Counted from the stretch's first letter, positions 9,101-19,200 are shown. The stretch is DNA of 64,000 nucleotides from Bacteroidales bacterium (GCA_022647615.1 JALCKZ010000001.1:1662178-1726177); one strand, 5' to 3'. A program made the numbers and translations. The notes: generated from the sequence alone by a model not told the origin.

Positions 9101-9451
9101 TAATCATATAAGTGTTGCTATCGCCATTGTGTATCAACGATTTACAGTTTGGCAGAAACTGTAAGACCGGCCAAATTGTAACTATCTGATTCACAGTTCC
9201 GCCTACAGAACTTTTTTTGATAATCTCATAGCATGCAAAGTTTTGTTATGCTCTTGCTTGCGCCCACGGTTTTTTAACGGCTTATTGCCTAGGCTGCACT
9301 TGGTTGAAGAGGGAACTCAGATGCCATTGGTTTGAGCAATTTTCAGCAGCAGCGCTGGGCATCTTCGGACAACCCTCTTCAACCTTCGTTCAGCGCGGCA
9401 ATGGCGCCTAAAACCTCATGGCTGCAGAGCAAGACATAACTTCAACTTTGC
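9101..9451. repeat. 351-bp structured interspersed repeat, copy A
   Basis: Runs from TAATCATATAAGTGTTGCT to CTTCAACTTTGC and matches copy B at 24237-24587 over the same 351-bp length with only scattered substitutions. A third, partial copy lies in reverse orientation at 57332-57461. The right half can fold: GGTTGAAGAGGG (9302-9313) pairs with CCCTCTTCAACC (9373-9384), and inside it AGATGCC (9319-9325) pairs with GGCATCT (9358-9364). No coding capacity or transposase is seen. Confidence 0.85.
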
Positions 9452-9515
9452 AACTCTTCAACTCTTCAACTCTTCAACTCTTCAACCCTTCAACCCTGCA
9501 CCCTGCAACCCTGCA
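9451..9515. repeat. 8-bp tandem array
   Basis: Units of CAACTCTT degenerate to CAACCCTT and CAACCCTG over about eight repeats, directly abutting the end of the 351-bp repeat. From 9516 to about 9728 I see no gene. There is only a GTAACTATCTGATA stretch that echoes a motif of the 351-bp repeat, and an imperfect inverted GTAACTA/TAGTTAC pair. Confidence 0.7.
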
Positions 9516-9729
9516 TCTTTGTAACTATCTGATATAGGGTAGTCTGGGGTGATGTTGATAGTCAGGTAGTTACAAAACATCTCTTTTTTAAAATCGGAAT
9601 CTTTTGTAACATATTGATACACAGTGCCCCCTATGGGTAAGCTTAACGCATCCCTTCACAGAACGCATCTGAATCAACTTCTGGTATTACTTCTGTCCTT
9701 TGATACCCGTGTCGTTCTTTGTGCTGGCT

Positions 9730-9972
9730 GAAACGAGATGAAATGAGATGAGATGAGATGAAACGAAACGAGATGAAACGAGATGAAATGAGATGAGATG
9801 AGATGAAATGAAACGAGATGAAACGAGATGAAACGAGATGAAATGAGATGAGATGAGATGAAATGAAACGAGATGAAACGAGATGAAACGAGATGAAATG
9901 AAATGAAACGAGATGAAGCGAGATGGAAAGAAATGAAACGAAAAGAAACGAAAAGAAACGAGCTGAAATGAA
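9730..9972. repeat. GA-rich 5-bp microsatellite-like tract
   Basis: About 240 bp composed almost wholly of the pentamers GAGAT, GAAAT, GAAAC and GAAAG in varying order, with longer near-repeats such as GAAACGAGATGAAACGAG. The pentamer period keeps one strand free of stops, which produces an artificial open frame of Phe/His/Ser on the minus strand. It is not a gene. Confidence 0.85.
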
Positions 9973-10021
9973 ATGTTCATTAAAAATTTACAAGTTTAAG
10001 GTGCGTCTAGCACTCTTTTTG

Positions 10022-10055
10022 CAACCGCAACGTATTTTTAGCTGCGGTTGTTTTT
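10022..10055 (+). terminator. Hairpin with U-tract, possible terminator
   Basis: CAACCGCA (10022-10029) pairs with TGCGGTTG (10043-10050) around a 13-nt loop and is followed by TTTTTA. No gene on the plus strand runs into it directly, so it would end a transcript coming out of the repeat region. Confidence 0.5.
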
Positions 10056-10078
10056 ATATGTAGTGGCCTCGCAACTTT

Positions 10079-10180
10079 ATGTGCTGATTGTGAATCTTAT
10101 ATGTGCTGGTAGCGAATCTTATATGTGCTGGTAGCGAATCTTATATGTGCTGGTAGCGAATCTTGTATGTGCTGAAGGTG
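10079..10180. repeat. 22-bp tandem repeat, about four to five copies
   Basis: The unit reads ATGTGCTGGTAGCGAATCTT with two further bases. Successive copies start at about 10101, 10123 and 10145, and diverged copies flank them on both sides. A second, looser repeat (TTAGGGTAGTGATTAAGCAGC-like, about 24 bp) follows to 10262, up to the next start codon. Because 22 is not a multiple of three, a coding origin is unlikely. Confidence 0.75.
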
Positions 10181-10262
10181 AAGTTTTTAGGGTAATGATA
10201 AAGAGGTTTTTGGGGCAATAATTAAGCAGCTTTTAGGGTAGTGATTAAGCAGCTTGTTGGTT

Positions 10263-13200
10263 ATGGCTAAGCAGGTTTTTCAGACGGATAGTCCCTCCAG
10301 GTGGAGGAAAATCAAGTGGAGCGCAAGAGTGATTCTTTTTGCTGTGGCTCTGCTGGTTGCGGTGTTCATTGCGATGTTTATCATTGACCACATTCCGTCA
10401 TTGCCGTTTAACCAGGATTACAAAAAAGCGGTGCTGGCAACACGGCCGTTTTTGCAGGAAACAAAGTATTCCAAGGAATATTCCGGTTTCAGACCTTACA
10501 TTTCTGATAAGCAATTTCATCATAATTATGCGCAGGAGAAAGCTGCAAGACTCTCTAAATTAAAGAGATTCCACGGCTTTGGAGATACTTTGCAGCAAAA
10601 ATACATAGACAGCTGGCAAGATTGCAGCGCTGGAATAAGGGCAGGTTTTTATGTTGCATGGGACCCTAAATCTTATAATTCTCTGCGGAGAAATATTCAC
10701 AATCTTAACCTTGTAATGCCGGAGTGGTTTTTCATTGACACTCTAACTGACGGACTTAAAACAAACATAGACCGCAAGGGTCTTAGTCTGATGAGAAAGA
10801 GCGGTGTGCCAATCATGCCAATGTTCAGCAACAACGTGAACAAAGAGTTCCGGGCATCTGCAATAGGGAGGATACTGCATAATCCGCACAAGCAGAAAGT
10901 GCTTATAGACAGCTTGGTAGCAAAGTGCCTAAAGTATAAGTTCGTTGGAATTAATTTGGATATAGAGGAACTTCAGGAGAGCAGGGATGAGTATCTGACG
11001 GAATTTGTTATTAAGCTCACGACAGAATTTCATCGTCATAACTTGTTGGTATCCCAAGATATAGAGCCGTTCAATACTGATTATAATGTTAAGGAGCTGG
11101 CCAAATATGAAGATTATCTGGTACTTATGGCGTATGATGAATACTCTATGTCCAGCGACCCCGGACCAATAAGTTCTCAGAAATGGATTGAAGCAGCATT
11201 GGATAATCTTGCAAAAGGAGTACCTAACAACAAGATAATCTTGGGTTTGGCAGCATTTGGATATGACTGGAGCAATGGTCCGGATGGGAATGTGAGCATA
11301 ACTTATCAGGAGGCTTTATCCAGAGCAGCGGAGAGCGATTCAAAAATTAACTTTGATGATAACACCTACAACTTAAGTTACGCTTGTGATGATGAGCGTG
11401 GTTTTTTGCATCAGGTGTTTTTTACTGATGCTGCAACTACTTATAATGTAATGCGTTTCGGAGCCGAGTATGGAATTGCGGGATTCGGATTGTGGCGTCT
11501 CGGAAGCGAGGATAACAGGATTTGGAAATACTATCCAAAGGATATGGAGGATAATCCTCTAGGACATGAAGGGGAGAAATCTTTTGAAGAAGTAAGGTTG
11601 CTTAACGGCATTAACTATCTTGGAGACGGCGAGATTCTGGATGTTATGAAGACTCCTCAAAGGGGTAAGATTGAGATAGTTATGGATAATGCGGATAAGC
11701 TGATTGCGGAGGAAAACTATATTAAAATTCCAACATCTTTTCAGATTTTAAAATACGGTGAGGCGGAAGACAAGCAGCTGCTTATTACTTTTGATGACGG
11801 ACCGGATGAGAGATGGACTCCTAAAATCCTGGATATCTTAAAGAAATATCATGTACATGCTGCATTTTTCCTAGTCGGTTTACAGGCGGAGAGGAATCTT
11901 CCAATTGTAAAAAGAATTTATGAAGAAGGGAACCTTCTTGGTAATCATACATTTACGCATAAAAATGTTGCAAAGGAGTCTCCCGACAGAACTTTTGCAG
12001 AATTAAAGCTTACCCGTCTTTTGATAGAGTGCATAACGGGACACAGCACAATTTTATTCCGTCCTCCTTACAATGCGGACAGCGAGCCGGCAAACATGGA
12101 AGAGCTTATCCCGGTGGTACTTGCGCGCAAACAAAATTACATTGATGTTGGAGAATCTATAGACCCGGAGGATTGGCAGCCGGGAATAACGGCGGATACT
12201 ATTTTCAACAGAGTGGTCAGACAGGTAAAGCAGGGAAACGGACATATTATTTTGCTGCATGATGCAGGCGGCGAGACTAGAAAAGAGACAATTAAGGCAC
12301 TGCCAAGAATAATAGAATACTTTCAGAAACAGGGATATACCTTTACTACGCTGGATAAAATTTTGGATAAGAACAAAGACCAGCTGATGCCAAATGTTGA
12401 TAAGGGCAATGAGTATTACGCTATTCAGGCAAACATGGCGTCAGTTACTATCATGTATGAAATTATAAAGTTCCTGACAGCGCTGTTCATAATATTTATA
12501 ATACTCGGACTTGGCCGCCTTGTATTTATGATAGCTCTAACAACAAAGGAGAGACTAAGGGAGAGGAGAAGAAGGAACGAACTGAATCCTCAGTTGATAG
12601 TGCCCGGCACTGCTCCAAAAGTTTCTATCATTGTCCCTGCTTTCAATGAGGAAGTGAATGCTGTCTCCTCTTTGCAAAACCTTCTAAAACAGGATTATCC
12701 AAACTTTGATATAATATTTGTTGACGATGGCAGCAAGGACGAAACTTACAAGAGAGTATGTGATGCGCTATCGGGAAATAAAAAAATAAAAATATTCACC
12801 AAGCCAAACGGCGGCAAGGCATCTGCCTTAAACTTTGGAATTGAGCAAACTACGGCAGATTTTCTGGTTTGCATAGACGCGGATACTAAACTTTACAGCA
12901 ATGCTGTTTCTCTTTTGATGACTCATTTTATTTGTGATAAAGAGAAAAAAGTTGGAGCGGTTGCAGGTAATGTAAAGGTTGGAAATCAGCTGAATATGCT
13001 TACCAAATGGCAGGCTATTGAATATACCACCAGCCAAAATTTTGACCGCAACGCTTATGCCGCAATTAACGCTATTACAGTTGTTCCAGGCGCAATAGGG
13101 GGATTCCGAAAGAGCGCAATAGCGGCTGCCGGAGGACTCACCACGGATACTCTTGCAGAAGATTGCGATTTGACAATCAGAATTTTAAGAGCAGGATATG

Positions 13201-13697
13201 TTGTTGAAAATGAGAACCGTGCCGTGGCAATGACAGAGGCTCCGGAGAAGATTGACCAGTTCATGCGCCAGAGAGTACGCTGGAGCTTTGGAATAATGCA
13301 GACATTTTGGAAGAACAGGGATGCGTTAATGACTCGCAAGCACAAAGGCCTGGGATTGTGGGCATTGCCTAATATGCTTGTATTCCAGTTTATCATTCCT
13401 ACTTTCTCTCCTCTTGCAGATTTGTTTATGATTATAGGACTTTTCAGCGGAAATGCCGGAAGAATATTTATTTACTATTTGATATTTACTCTAATTGATG
13501 CAAGCGTATCTATTGCCGCATATCTATTTGAGAGAGAGAAACTTTGGGTTCTGTTTTGGATTATTCCGCAACGCTTCTGCTACAGATGGATAATGTATGT
13601 TGTTCTCTTTAAGAGCTATAAGAGGGCAATTAAAGGAGAGCTGCAAACATGGGGCGTTCTTAAGAGAACCGGCAATGTCAAGGAGATAGGGGCATAG
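10263..13697 (+). CDS. GH18 - polysaccharide deacetylase - GT2 fusion, putative exopolysaccharide synthase
   Basis: 1144 residues from the ATG at 10263; a TTG nine bases upstream is in frame but less likely as start. Order of parts: a membrane anchor (about residues 19-41); a GH18 glycosidase-like domain with GINLDIEEL near 229-237; a NodB deacetylase domain with FDDGPDE (about 510), HTFTH (about 561), FRPPYN and LLHDAGG (about 665); a membrane segment at about 731-756; a family-2 glycosyltransferase with VPAFNEE (about 790), DADTK (about 872), EDCD (about 966) and QRVRW (about 1002); and C-terminal membrane segments. The topology places GH18 and deacetylase outside and GT2 inside. By analogy with PgaB/PgaC or IcaB/IcaA, it could polymerise, partly deacetylate and trim a poly-N-acetylhexosamine. 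Product and export partner are unknown. It stands alone, preceded by repeats. Confidence 0.88.
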   Translation: MAKQVFQTDSPSRWRKIKWSARVILFAVALLVAVFIAMFIIDHIPSLPFNQDYKKAVLATRPFLQETKYSKEYSGFRPYISDKQFHHNYAQEKAARLSKLKRFHGFGDTLQQKYIDSWQDCSAGIRAGFYVAWDPKSYNSLRRNIHNLNLVMPEWFFIDTLTDGLKTNIDRKGLSLMRKSGVPIMPMFSNNVNKEFRASAIGRILHNPHKQKVLIDSLVAKCLKYKFVGINLDIEELQESRDEYLTEFVIKLTTEFHRHNLLVSQDIEPFNTDYNVKELAKYEDYLVLMAYDEYSMSSDPGPISSQKWIEAALDNLAKGVPNNKIILGLAAFGYDWSNGPDGNVSITYQEALSRAAESDSKINFDDNTYNLSYACDDERGFLHQVFFTDAATTYNVMRFGAEYGIAGFGLWRLGSEDNRIWKYYPKDMEDNPLGHEGEKSFEEVRLLNGINYLGDGEILDVMKTPQRGKIEIVMDNADKLIAEENYIKIPTSFQILKYGEAEDKQLLITFDDGPDERWTPKILDILKKYHVHAAFFLVGLQAERNLPIVKRIYEEGNLLGNHTFTHKNVAKESPDRTFAELKLTRLLIECITGHSTILFRPPYNADSEPANMEELIPVVLARKQNYIDVGESIDPEDWQPGITADTIFNRVVRQVKQGNGHIILLHDAGGETRKETIKALPRIIEYFQKQGYTFTTLDKILDKNKDQLMPNVDKGNEYYAIQANMASVTIMYEIIKFLTALFIIFIILGLGRLVFMIALTTKERLRERRRRNELNPQLIVPGTAPKVSIIVPAFNEEVNAVSSLQNLLKQDYPNFDIIFVDDGSKDETYKRVCDALSGNKKIKIFTKPNGGKASALNFGIEQTTADFLVCIDADTKLYSNAVSLLMTHFICDKEKKVGAVAGNVKVGNQLNMLTKWQAIEYTTSQNFDRNAYAAINAITVVPGAIGGFRKSAIAAAGGLTTDTLAEDCDLTIRILRAGYVVENENRAVAMTEAPEKIDQFMRQRVRWSFGIMQTFWKNRDALMTRKHKGLGLWALPNMLVFQFIIPTFSPLADLFMIIGLFSGNAGRIFIYYLIFTLIDASVSIAAYLFEREKLWVLFWIIPQRFCYRWIMYVVLFKSYKRAIKGELQTWGVLKRTGNVKEIGA

Positions 13698-13724
13698 TAT
13701 ATTCTCTTTTTTCTCAAATCAATT

Positions 13725-13755
13725 TTTGACCTTATAATTTAAAGCCATACCTTTG
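13725..13755 (+). promoter_or_regulatory. Bacteroidales-type promoter for the first MFS gene
   Basis: TTTG at 13725-13728 and TACCTTTG at 13748-13755 are separated by 19 bp, matching the -33 TTTG / N19-21 / -7 TAnnTTTG arrangement. The transcript would start near 13762, about 60 bp before the ATG chosen for the MFS gene. Confidence 0.6.
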
Positions 13756-13824
13756 CTGCGCTTTTTTTGCACATGTAATGGGATGGGAGCTTGTGCTGCC
13801 GGTTTAAAAGTATTGATAAAAGAG

Positions 13825-15142
13825 ATGAAAAACTACTCCGTTCAGAGAGTTAACTTGGCTGCCTATTTAGGCTGCGCATTTTTTGGTGTGACAATGCTTT
13901 CATTGGGAGTAATCCTCCCTCCTCTGCAAAAGATTCTGCCAGAGGCGCTTGCATTGCCTCCATTGTTATCCGTCGGGATAATAACAGGCACTATTTTATT
14001 TGGTCCCATAATGGACCGCTACGGCTATAAGTGGCTGCTCACCTGCGCTACATTTTTCTTGCTTGTCGGGTTGATTGGCATGGCTTACTCAGAGGATATT
14101 AGGGTTTTGCGGGCTAGCATATTTTTGATTGGCTTTGGCGGAGGCATCCTTAACGGAGAGACAATAGCAATAGTTTCAGACATCAATGATGATGCTCACC
14201 GCACTACCAAGCTGAGTATTCTTGCAGGCAGCTATTGCGTTGGGTGCATACTTTGGACGTTGTCTTGCAATGTGTTTGAAAACTACAAGATTCCATTGAT
14301 TGCCAGCGCAATAATTATGGGGGCGGCAGTTATATTTTTTATCTGTACAAAATTTCCCGGGGCTAAAAATTCATCTTCTAATACCGTAGAAACATCTTTC
14401 ATCTTCAGAAACATCGCCGGAAGCATCTTCAGAAACATCGTCGGAAACTTCAGTTCCTGCAAAGACCGATACATACAAGACCGGAAACAATGAGAATGGT
14501 TTTGCGGCATTTTTTAAATCCTTTGCCCTGCTTAAATATCCTGCACTTGTGATAGTTGCAATAATGCTCTTCTTTCAGACTGCGCTTGAGGCTGTAAGCG
14601 TAATCTTCACAACATCCTATATTACAATGTTTCAGGGTGGTTTGGATATAAAGCATGCGCTGTTTTCTCTTACTCTTATGACTGTTGGAATGATGCTGGG
14701 AAGGTTTGCAATACCGGTGATTATCAAGAAGCTAAGAGATATTATTGCTTTGGACGTATATTTGCTGCTGGCATTTATAGGATGTATATTGCTGATACTT
14801 TGGCCAATGTCTGTTCCGGCCGTATATATTGCCATGACCTTGATTGGCTTTGGCATTGCCGCCACTCCTCCAATTATTTTAGGCTATCTGGGAAGCGTAT
14901 TCCGTAAAAAATCAGGGTCAGCATTTTCAATTGCAATCTTCATAGCGCTGTGCGGACAGCTTGTAGCTAATTTGTTTATAGGCAAGGTCTTTCTTGCAAA
15001 TCCGGCACATCACAGCGCATTTATTTTATTCCCGATAGTTCCTTGCGTGCTAATTGTTATTGTTATTTTAATGGCTCCTTTTGCAGTCGCACGCTGCAAG
15101 AAGACACGCATATACAATGATAATAACGGCATTCAGCTCTAA
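13825..15142 (+). pseudogene. MFS transporter, split by a +1 frameshift
   Basis: The first half (13825-14493) and second half (frame entered from about 14390, ending 15142) together match the intact 431-residue MFS paralogue that follows at 15205. Matching points include the start MKNYSVQRVNLAA against MKTFSVSKVNFAA, the GPIMDRYGYKWLL loop, and LLKYPALVIVA against FIKYPALVLVA. The frame changes at TTT 14397-14399. Removing one T gives 438 codons and restores a Ser/Glu/Thr-rich cytoplasmic loop with repeated SETS units that the paralogue lacks. The ATG at 13825 is chosen by alignment to the paralogue. It is a 12-helix sugar/metabolite:H+ symporter by family; the substrate is unknown. The indel could be a sequencing error. 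Confidence 0.8.
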
Positions 15143-15149
15143 AAACTTA

Positions 15150-15181
15150 TTTGCCTTACCAAGATTATTAAAGTAAATTTG
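15150..15181 (+). promoter_or_regulatory. Bacteroidales-type promoter for the second MFS gene
   Basis: TTTG at 15150-15153, a 20-bp spacer and TAAATTTG at 15174-15181 fit the -33/-7 consensus, ending 24 bp before the ATG at 15205. The sequence from TAAATTTG through GCCGG is also found before the MurNAc kinase at 435. Confidence 0.65.
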
Positions 15182-15204
15182 CCGGCGTCTTAAAAAGCAA
15201 GCAA

Positions 15205-16500
15205 ATGAAAACATTTTCCGTGAGCAAGGTGAATTTTGCGGCATGCGCCGGCATGGCCTATTTTGGAGTTGCAATGCTCTCTTTGGGAGCAATTCTTCCC
15301 CCTTTGAAAGTTGCTGTGCCTGAGGCTATCGGACTGCCTCCAATCATGTCTGTCGGGATAATAATAGGCACTATTCTGTTTGGCCCCGTTATGGACCGCT
15401 TTGGGTATAAGTGGCTGCTGATTATCAGCTCTTTTCTCCTTATGCTTGGCTTGCTTGGACTTGCGGCGGGCGCTCATCTTGGCTTGCAGCAAAATGTGGT
15501 TTTGAATTTTCTAAGAGTCAGCATTTTTCTTGTAGGTCTTGGAGGCGGAGTCCTTAACGGAGAGACAAATGCTTTGGTATCAGATATTTATGATGACGAA
15601 CACCGCGGCTCAAAATTGAGCGTGCTGGGGGCTTGCTACTGCATAGGCGCTCTGCTTTGGACGCTTGCATGTTTTGCCACATCTGATCTTCTTGTAAAAT
15701 TTGCAGGTGTTGCTGTTAACGGCTATCAATTTTGTCTGATAGTCTTTTCTGTTATCATGGCGGCTCTCATTATATTTTTTATCTGTACAACTTTTCCGGA
15801 GGCAAAACTTAAGGCTGTTGCAAATTCTGTAGGAAAGCCTGTGAAGAGTGCCGCGGAGGAGATAAACTTCTGGAACTCATTTAAATTCATTAAGTATCCG
15901 GCTCTTGTATTGGTGGCTGCTGTTTTGTTTTTCCAGAGTGCGCTGGAGGGAACCAGCGGAAGTTATACTACTTCATTTTTGACTGCCATTCCGGGAGGAC
16001 TTGCGGCAAACATTGCAACTCTTTCACTTACAATGTTTACCATTGGAATGATGGCTGGCCGTTTTGCGCTGGGCGCTCTTATGAAAAAGATGCAGTCAAT
16101 CATGGTACTCAACTTTTATATGGTTGTAGGCGTAGTTGGCGCAATCTTGATGTCATTCTTACCTGCTTCAATAACAGCTGTTTATGCCTCAATGATACTG
16201 CTTGGTTTTGGAGTTGGCGCAACATATCCGGTCATGCTCAATTACCTTGGAGGAATATTCCGCAGGCAATCAGGCGCCGCGTTCTCTCTTGCAATTTTTA
16301 TAGCGCTTTGCGGGCAATTTCTTGGCAACTTTTTTGTTGGGAAAATGTTTACGACGCAATCAATCTTTACGGGAGTGTTTAAATTCTTCCCAATTGTGAT
16401 GGGTGTATTTATTCTCATTATAATCGCGATAGCTCCTCTTGCCGCAAAGAAGTGTGAGAAGACAAAAGAGGAGAATCAAAAGAAAGGGATAAAACTTTAA
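15205..16500 (+). CDS. MFS transporter (paralogue of the preceding gene)
   Basis: 431 residues with twelve predicted membrane segments. The MFS A-motif-like loop is present as GPVMDRFGYKWLL near residue 55, and the second-half equivalent as GRFALGALMKKM near 288. It is co-directional with the SIS-domain and creatininase-family genes (14 bp before the SIS gene), which suggests uptake of a sugar or amino-sugar derivative processed by those enzymes. Unlike its upstream twin it is intact, so the pair arose by tandem duplication and only one remains readable here. Substrate is not predictable. Confidence 0.85.
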   Translation: MKTFSVSKVNFAACAGMAYFGVAMLSLGAILPPLKVAVPEAIGLPPIMSVGIIIGTILFGPVMDRFGYKWLLIISSFLLMLGLLGLAAGAHLGLQQNVVLNFLRVSIFLVGLGGGVLNGETNALVSDIYDDEHRGSKLSVLGACYCIGALLWTLACFATSDLLVKFAGVAVNGYQFCLIVFSVIMAALIIFFICTTFPEAKLKAVANSVGKPVKSAAEEINFWNSFKFIKYPALVLVAAVLFFQSALEGTSGSYTTSFLTAIPGGLAANIATLSLTMFTIGMMAGRFALGALMKKMQSIMVLNFYMVVGVVGAILMSFLPASITAVYASMILLGFGVGATYPVMLNYLGGIFRRQSGAAFSLAIFIALCGQFLGNFFVGKMFTTQSIFTGVFKFFPIVMGVFILIIIAIAPLAAKKCEKTKEENQKKGIKL

Positions 16501-16513
16501 AACAATATATATT

Positions 16514-17276
16514 ATGTTAGCAAATCAATGGAAAAAGAACGCAATAGGCGTTATGGACAAAATTGAATCTACCCAAATGGAGCAGATTAAGAAGGTTGCA
16601 GGTGTTATGGCTGACTGTCTTCAGAGCGGTCATTTGGTTCACACCTTTGGCTGCGGACATGCAAATCTTCCTATAGAAGAAATGTATCCAAGAATTGGAG
16701 GCTTTGTAGGATTTCATCCGCTGTGCGAGCTTCCTCTTACTTTCTTTACGCATATTGTTGGAGAGATGGGTATCAATCAGTTCCTGTGGCTGGAGAGAGC
16801 GGAAGGCTACGGAAAGGCAATCATGTCCAGCTGGAATTTTAACAAGAATGATTTGCTGTGGATTTTCTCACATACAGGAATCAACGCAGTAAATATTGAG
16901 GTTGCATTGGAGGCTCAGAAGAGAGGAATGAAAGTTATCGCTTACGGAAGTGCCGGAGACACAGGCAATAAGCCAAGCCGTCACTCAAGCGGAAAGAATT
17001 TGTTCCAGGTTGCAGATTATGTAGTTGATTCTTGCTGCCCTCTGCAGGATGCATCTGTAGATTTAAAGAACCACCCAGGATAAAATAGGTCCTCTTTCTA
17101 CAATGGCATTTGTTACAACTGTCTGGATGACAATGTGTACTGTTGCAGAAATTCTTGCAGACAGAGGAGTTCATTTGTACATACATCCTTCTCACAATGT
17201 ACCAGGTGATACAACGGCTCATGAGAGACTTGATGCTTGTCTTGCGGAGTACAAGAAGAGAGTTGCAGGCGTATAA
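16514..17276 (+). pseudogene. SIS-domain phosphosugar-binding protein, +1 frameshift near the C-terminus
   Basis: Residues 1-189 are read in one frame (stop at 17083), with SIS motifs HTFGCGHANLPIEEMYPRIG and WIFSHTGINAVNIEVALEAQ. The protein then continues in another frame as DKIGPLSTMAFVTTVWMTMC and on to KKRVAGV, ending at 17276. Dropping one G of 17078-17079 gives a continuous 253-residue SIS-domain protein of the family annotated as sugar isomerase-domain or UPF0309-type. The C-terminal part is well conserved despite the break, so the lesion is either recent or a sequencing error. Its role is likely isomerisation or sensing of a phosphosugar imported by the adjacent MFS protein. Confidence 0.8.
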
Positions 17277-17301
17277 CCTCAAGCAAATTAACTAGATACA
17301 A

Positions 17302-18071
17302 ATGTATTCAAAATACGATATCACAACGGCCAAGTGGGGCAATGTTTCCAAAGTGAAGCAGTACCACCTGGCCATTTTGCCTTGGGGCTCAACTGAGCCT
17401 CACAACAGGCATCTGCCTTATTGCACGGATATGCTTACCGTTCAGGCAATTGCATTTGAAGTTGCAGAGGCTGCGGCACAAGCAGGGGGTCAATGCAATG
17501 GTGTTGCCCGGCATTCCTCTGGGTTCTCAGAACCCCGGACAAATACAGCTCCCGTTCTGCATTCATGCAACACAGCAGACACAAATGTGCGTGCTGCGAG
17601 ACGTTGTTAATTCTCTTAAACATCAGGGAATTAACAAGCTTCTCATAATGAGCGGGCATGGCGGCAATATCTTTAAGGGAATGATAAGAGACCTTGCAAT
17701 GGAGGAGCCTTCATTTACAATCTGCCACAATGAGTGGTTTGCCTTTATTCCTCGCGACGGATTTTTTGAGGAGAAAGATGATGACCATGCAGGAGAGCAG
17801 GGAGACGTCGGTAATGCTTCATTACTACCCAGAGCTTGTAGAGATGAAGCTGGCCGGAGAGGGCAAATTTAAGAGGTTTGCAATAGAAGGGCTTAATAAA
17901 AAAGTTGCCTGGGCGCCAAGCGACTGGGCAAAGACTACGCAAGATACAGGCGTAGGTAATCCCAAGAAAGCCACTGCTGCCAAGGGTGCTGCTTATATGA
18001 AAGTTGTACTTCCTCAGATTGTCAAATTTGTTGTTGACTTTGCAAAAAAGAAAGATTTTTATGATAAGTGA
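17302..18071 (+). pseudogene. Creatininase-family amidohydrolase with two +1 frameshifts
   Basis: Three frame segments together give a complete creatininase-family protein: LPWGSTEPHNRHLPYCTD (metal ligands Glu, His, Asp), then MSGHGGN, then HAGEQ-ETSVMLHYYPEL. The frame shifts at GGGGG 17485-17489 and at GGG 17800-17802. Removing one G from each leaves 255 residues, the normal family length. Family members hydrolyse creatinine or cleave formamide-type and lactam bonds with two metal ions. In sugar clusters they are often of unknown substrate. It sits 25 bp after the SIS gene and overlaps the next gene's start by 11 bp, so the cluster was once an operon. Confidence 0.8.
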
Positions 18072-19164
18072 AAAAAGAGGTAACGTTTTCCACGGGATAC
18101 TTTTAATTGCATTATTCTCATTATCGGGCATTTTATATTGCAGATTTTCAATGGGTAAAGGACTTGTCTTTAAGTCCGCTTATAGTTGGTATCATCCTTG
18201 GAATGCTGTATGCCAACAGTTTTACGTAATTTTATTCCGCAGACATGGGTCCCCGGAATAAAAATTTTGCACTAAGCAAGTTTTGCGCACGGGCATTGTC
18301 TTGTACGGATTTAGATTAACAATCCAAGAGGTTTTGCAGATTGGATGGCCCGCGTTCCTGACAGATACTATAATCATCATAGGCACATTTATTATCGGAA
18401 TTTTGCTTGGGAAACTTTTGAAGATGGATGCGGATACAGCCTTGATGACTTCAACCGGAAGTGCAATTTGCGGGGCTGCTGCCGTTCTTGGCGCAGAGCC
18501 GATAGTTAAATGCGAGCCGCACAAGACTGCGGTCGCAGTAACAACTGTCGTGATATTCGGCACTCTTTCCATGTTCATTTATCCTATAATGTACAGGTCT
18601 GGAATACTGCATCTTACACCACAGCAGATGGCAATATATACCGGCTCAACTTTGCATGAGGTAGCTCACGTAGTTGGTGCCGGCAATGCTGTAGATCCCG
18701 ACGGTTCCTTAATGATTGCAGGGCAGGCTACAATAACCAAGATGATTAGGGTGATGCTGCTGGCTCCGGTGCTAGTGATTATGGGGCTGGTCTTATCCCG
18801 TAAAAAAGGTCCGGGTGAAACTGAAAATGAGACAAAAACAACATCAGATAATAAAACCGCAAAGAAGAGAAGCAAAATAACAATACCTTGGTTTGCATTT
18901 GGGTTTATTGGAATTATCCTGTTTAATTCTCTTTTAAACAGTTGCTCTTTCTTGCCTCAAAAATTTATGGGACAGCTTATTGGCGGAATTAATAATTTTG
19001 ACACATTCCTGCTTACCATGGCAATGACTGCGTTGGGCGCAGAGACTAGTTTTGATAAGTTTAAACAGGCCGGGGCAAAACCGTTTTATCTGGCCGGGTT
19101 AATTTACATTTGGCTTCTTGGCGGCGGATATCTGCTTGCCAAGTATTTTGTGCCATTATTTTAG
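18061..19164 (+). pseudogene. YeiH-family (UPF0324) membrane protein with three +1 frameshifts
   Basis: The long open part (18283-19164) has the family signatures RTGIVLYGFRLT, STGSAICGAAAVLGAEP, FGTLSMFIYPIMYR and STLHEVAHVVGAG. The N-terminal 75 residues are spread over three other frames: MISEKRGNVFHG, then LSLSPLIVGIILGMLYANS, then RNFIPQTWVPGIK. The frame changes are near 18163, at TTTT 18221-18224 and at AAAAA 18260-18264. Removing one base at each gives 366 residues, close to the usual family length. YeiH proteins are ten-helix membrane proteins annotated as putative sulfate exporters, with no firm function. A shorter product from an internal start near 18283 would lack the first helices. 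Confidence 0.8.
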
Positions 19165-19200
19165 GCATCCAAATTTTTGTTAAATGTCTAATTTTCCTTA

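Noticed and set aside
9687..9980. Open minus-strand frame of about 97 codons rich in Phe, His and Ser
   Set aside because: It is produced by the GA pentamer tract; composition is purely repeat-driven and no start context or domain exists.
8561..10180. Possible CRISPR array
   Set aside because: The 13-bp and 22-bp units are head-to-tail with no unique spacers, and no cas gene is present in the window.
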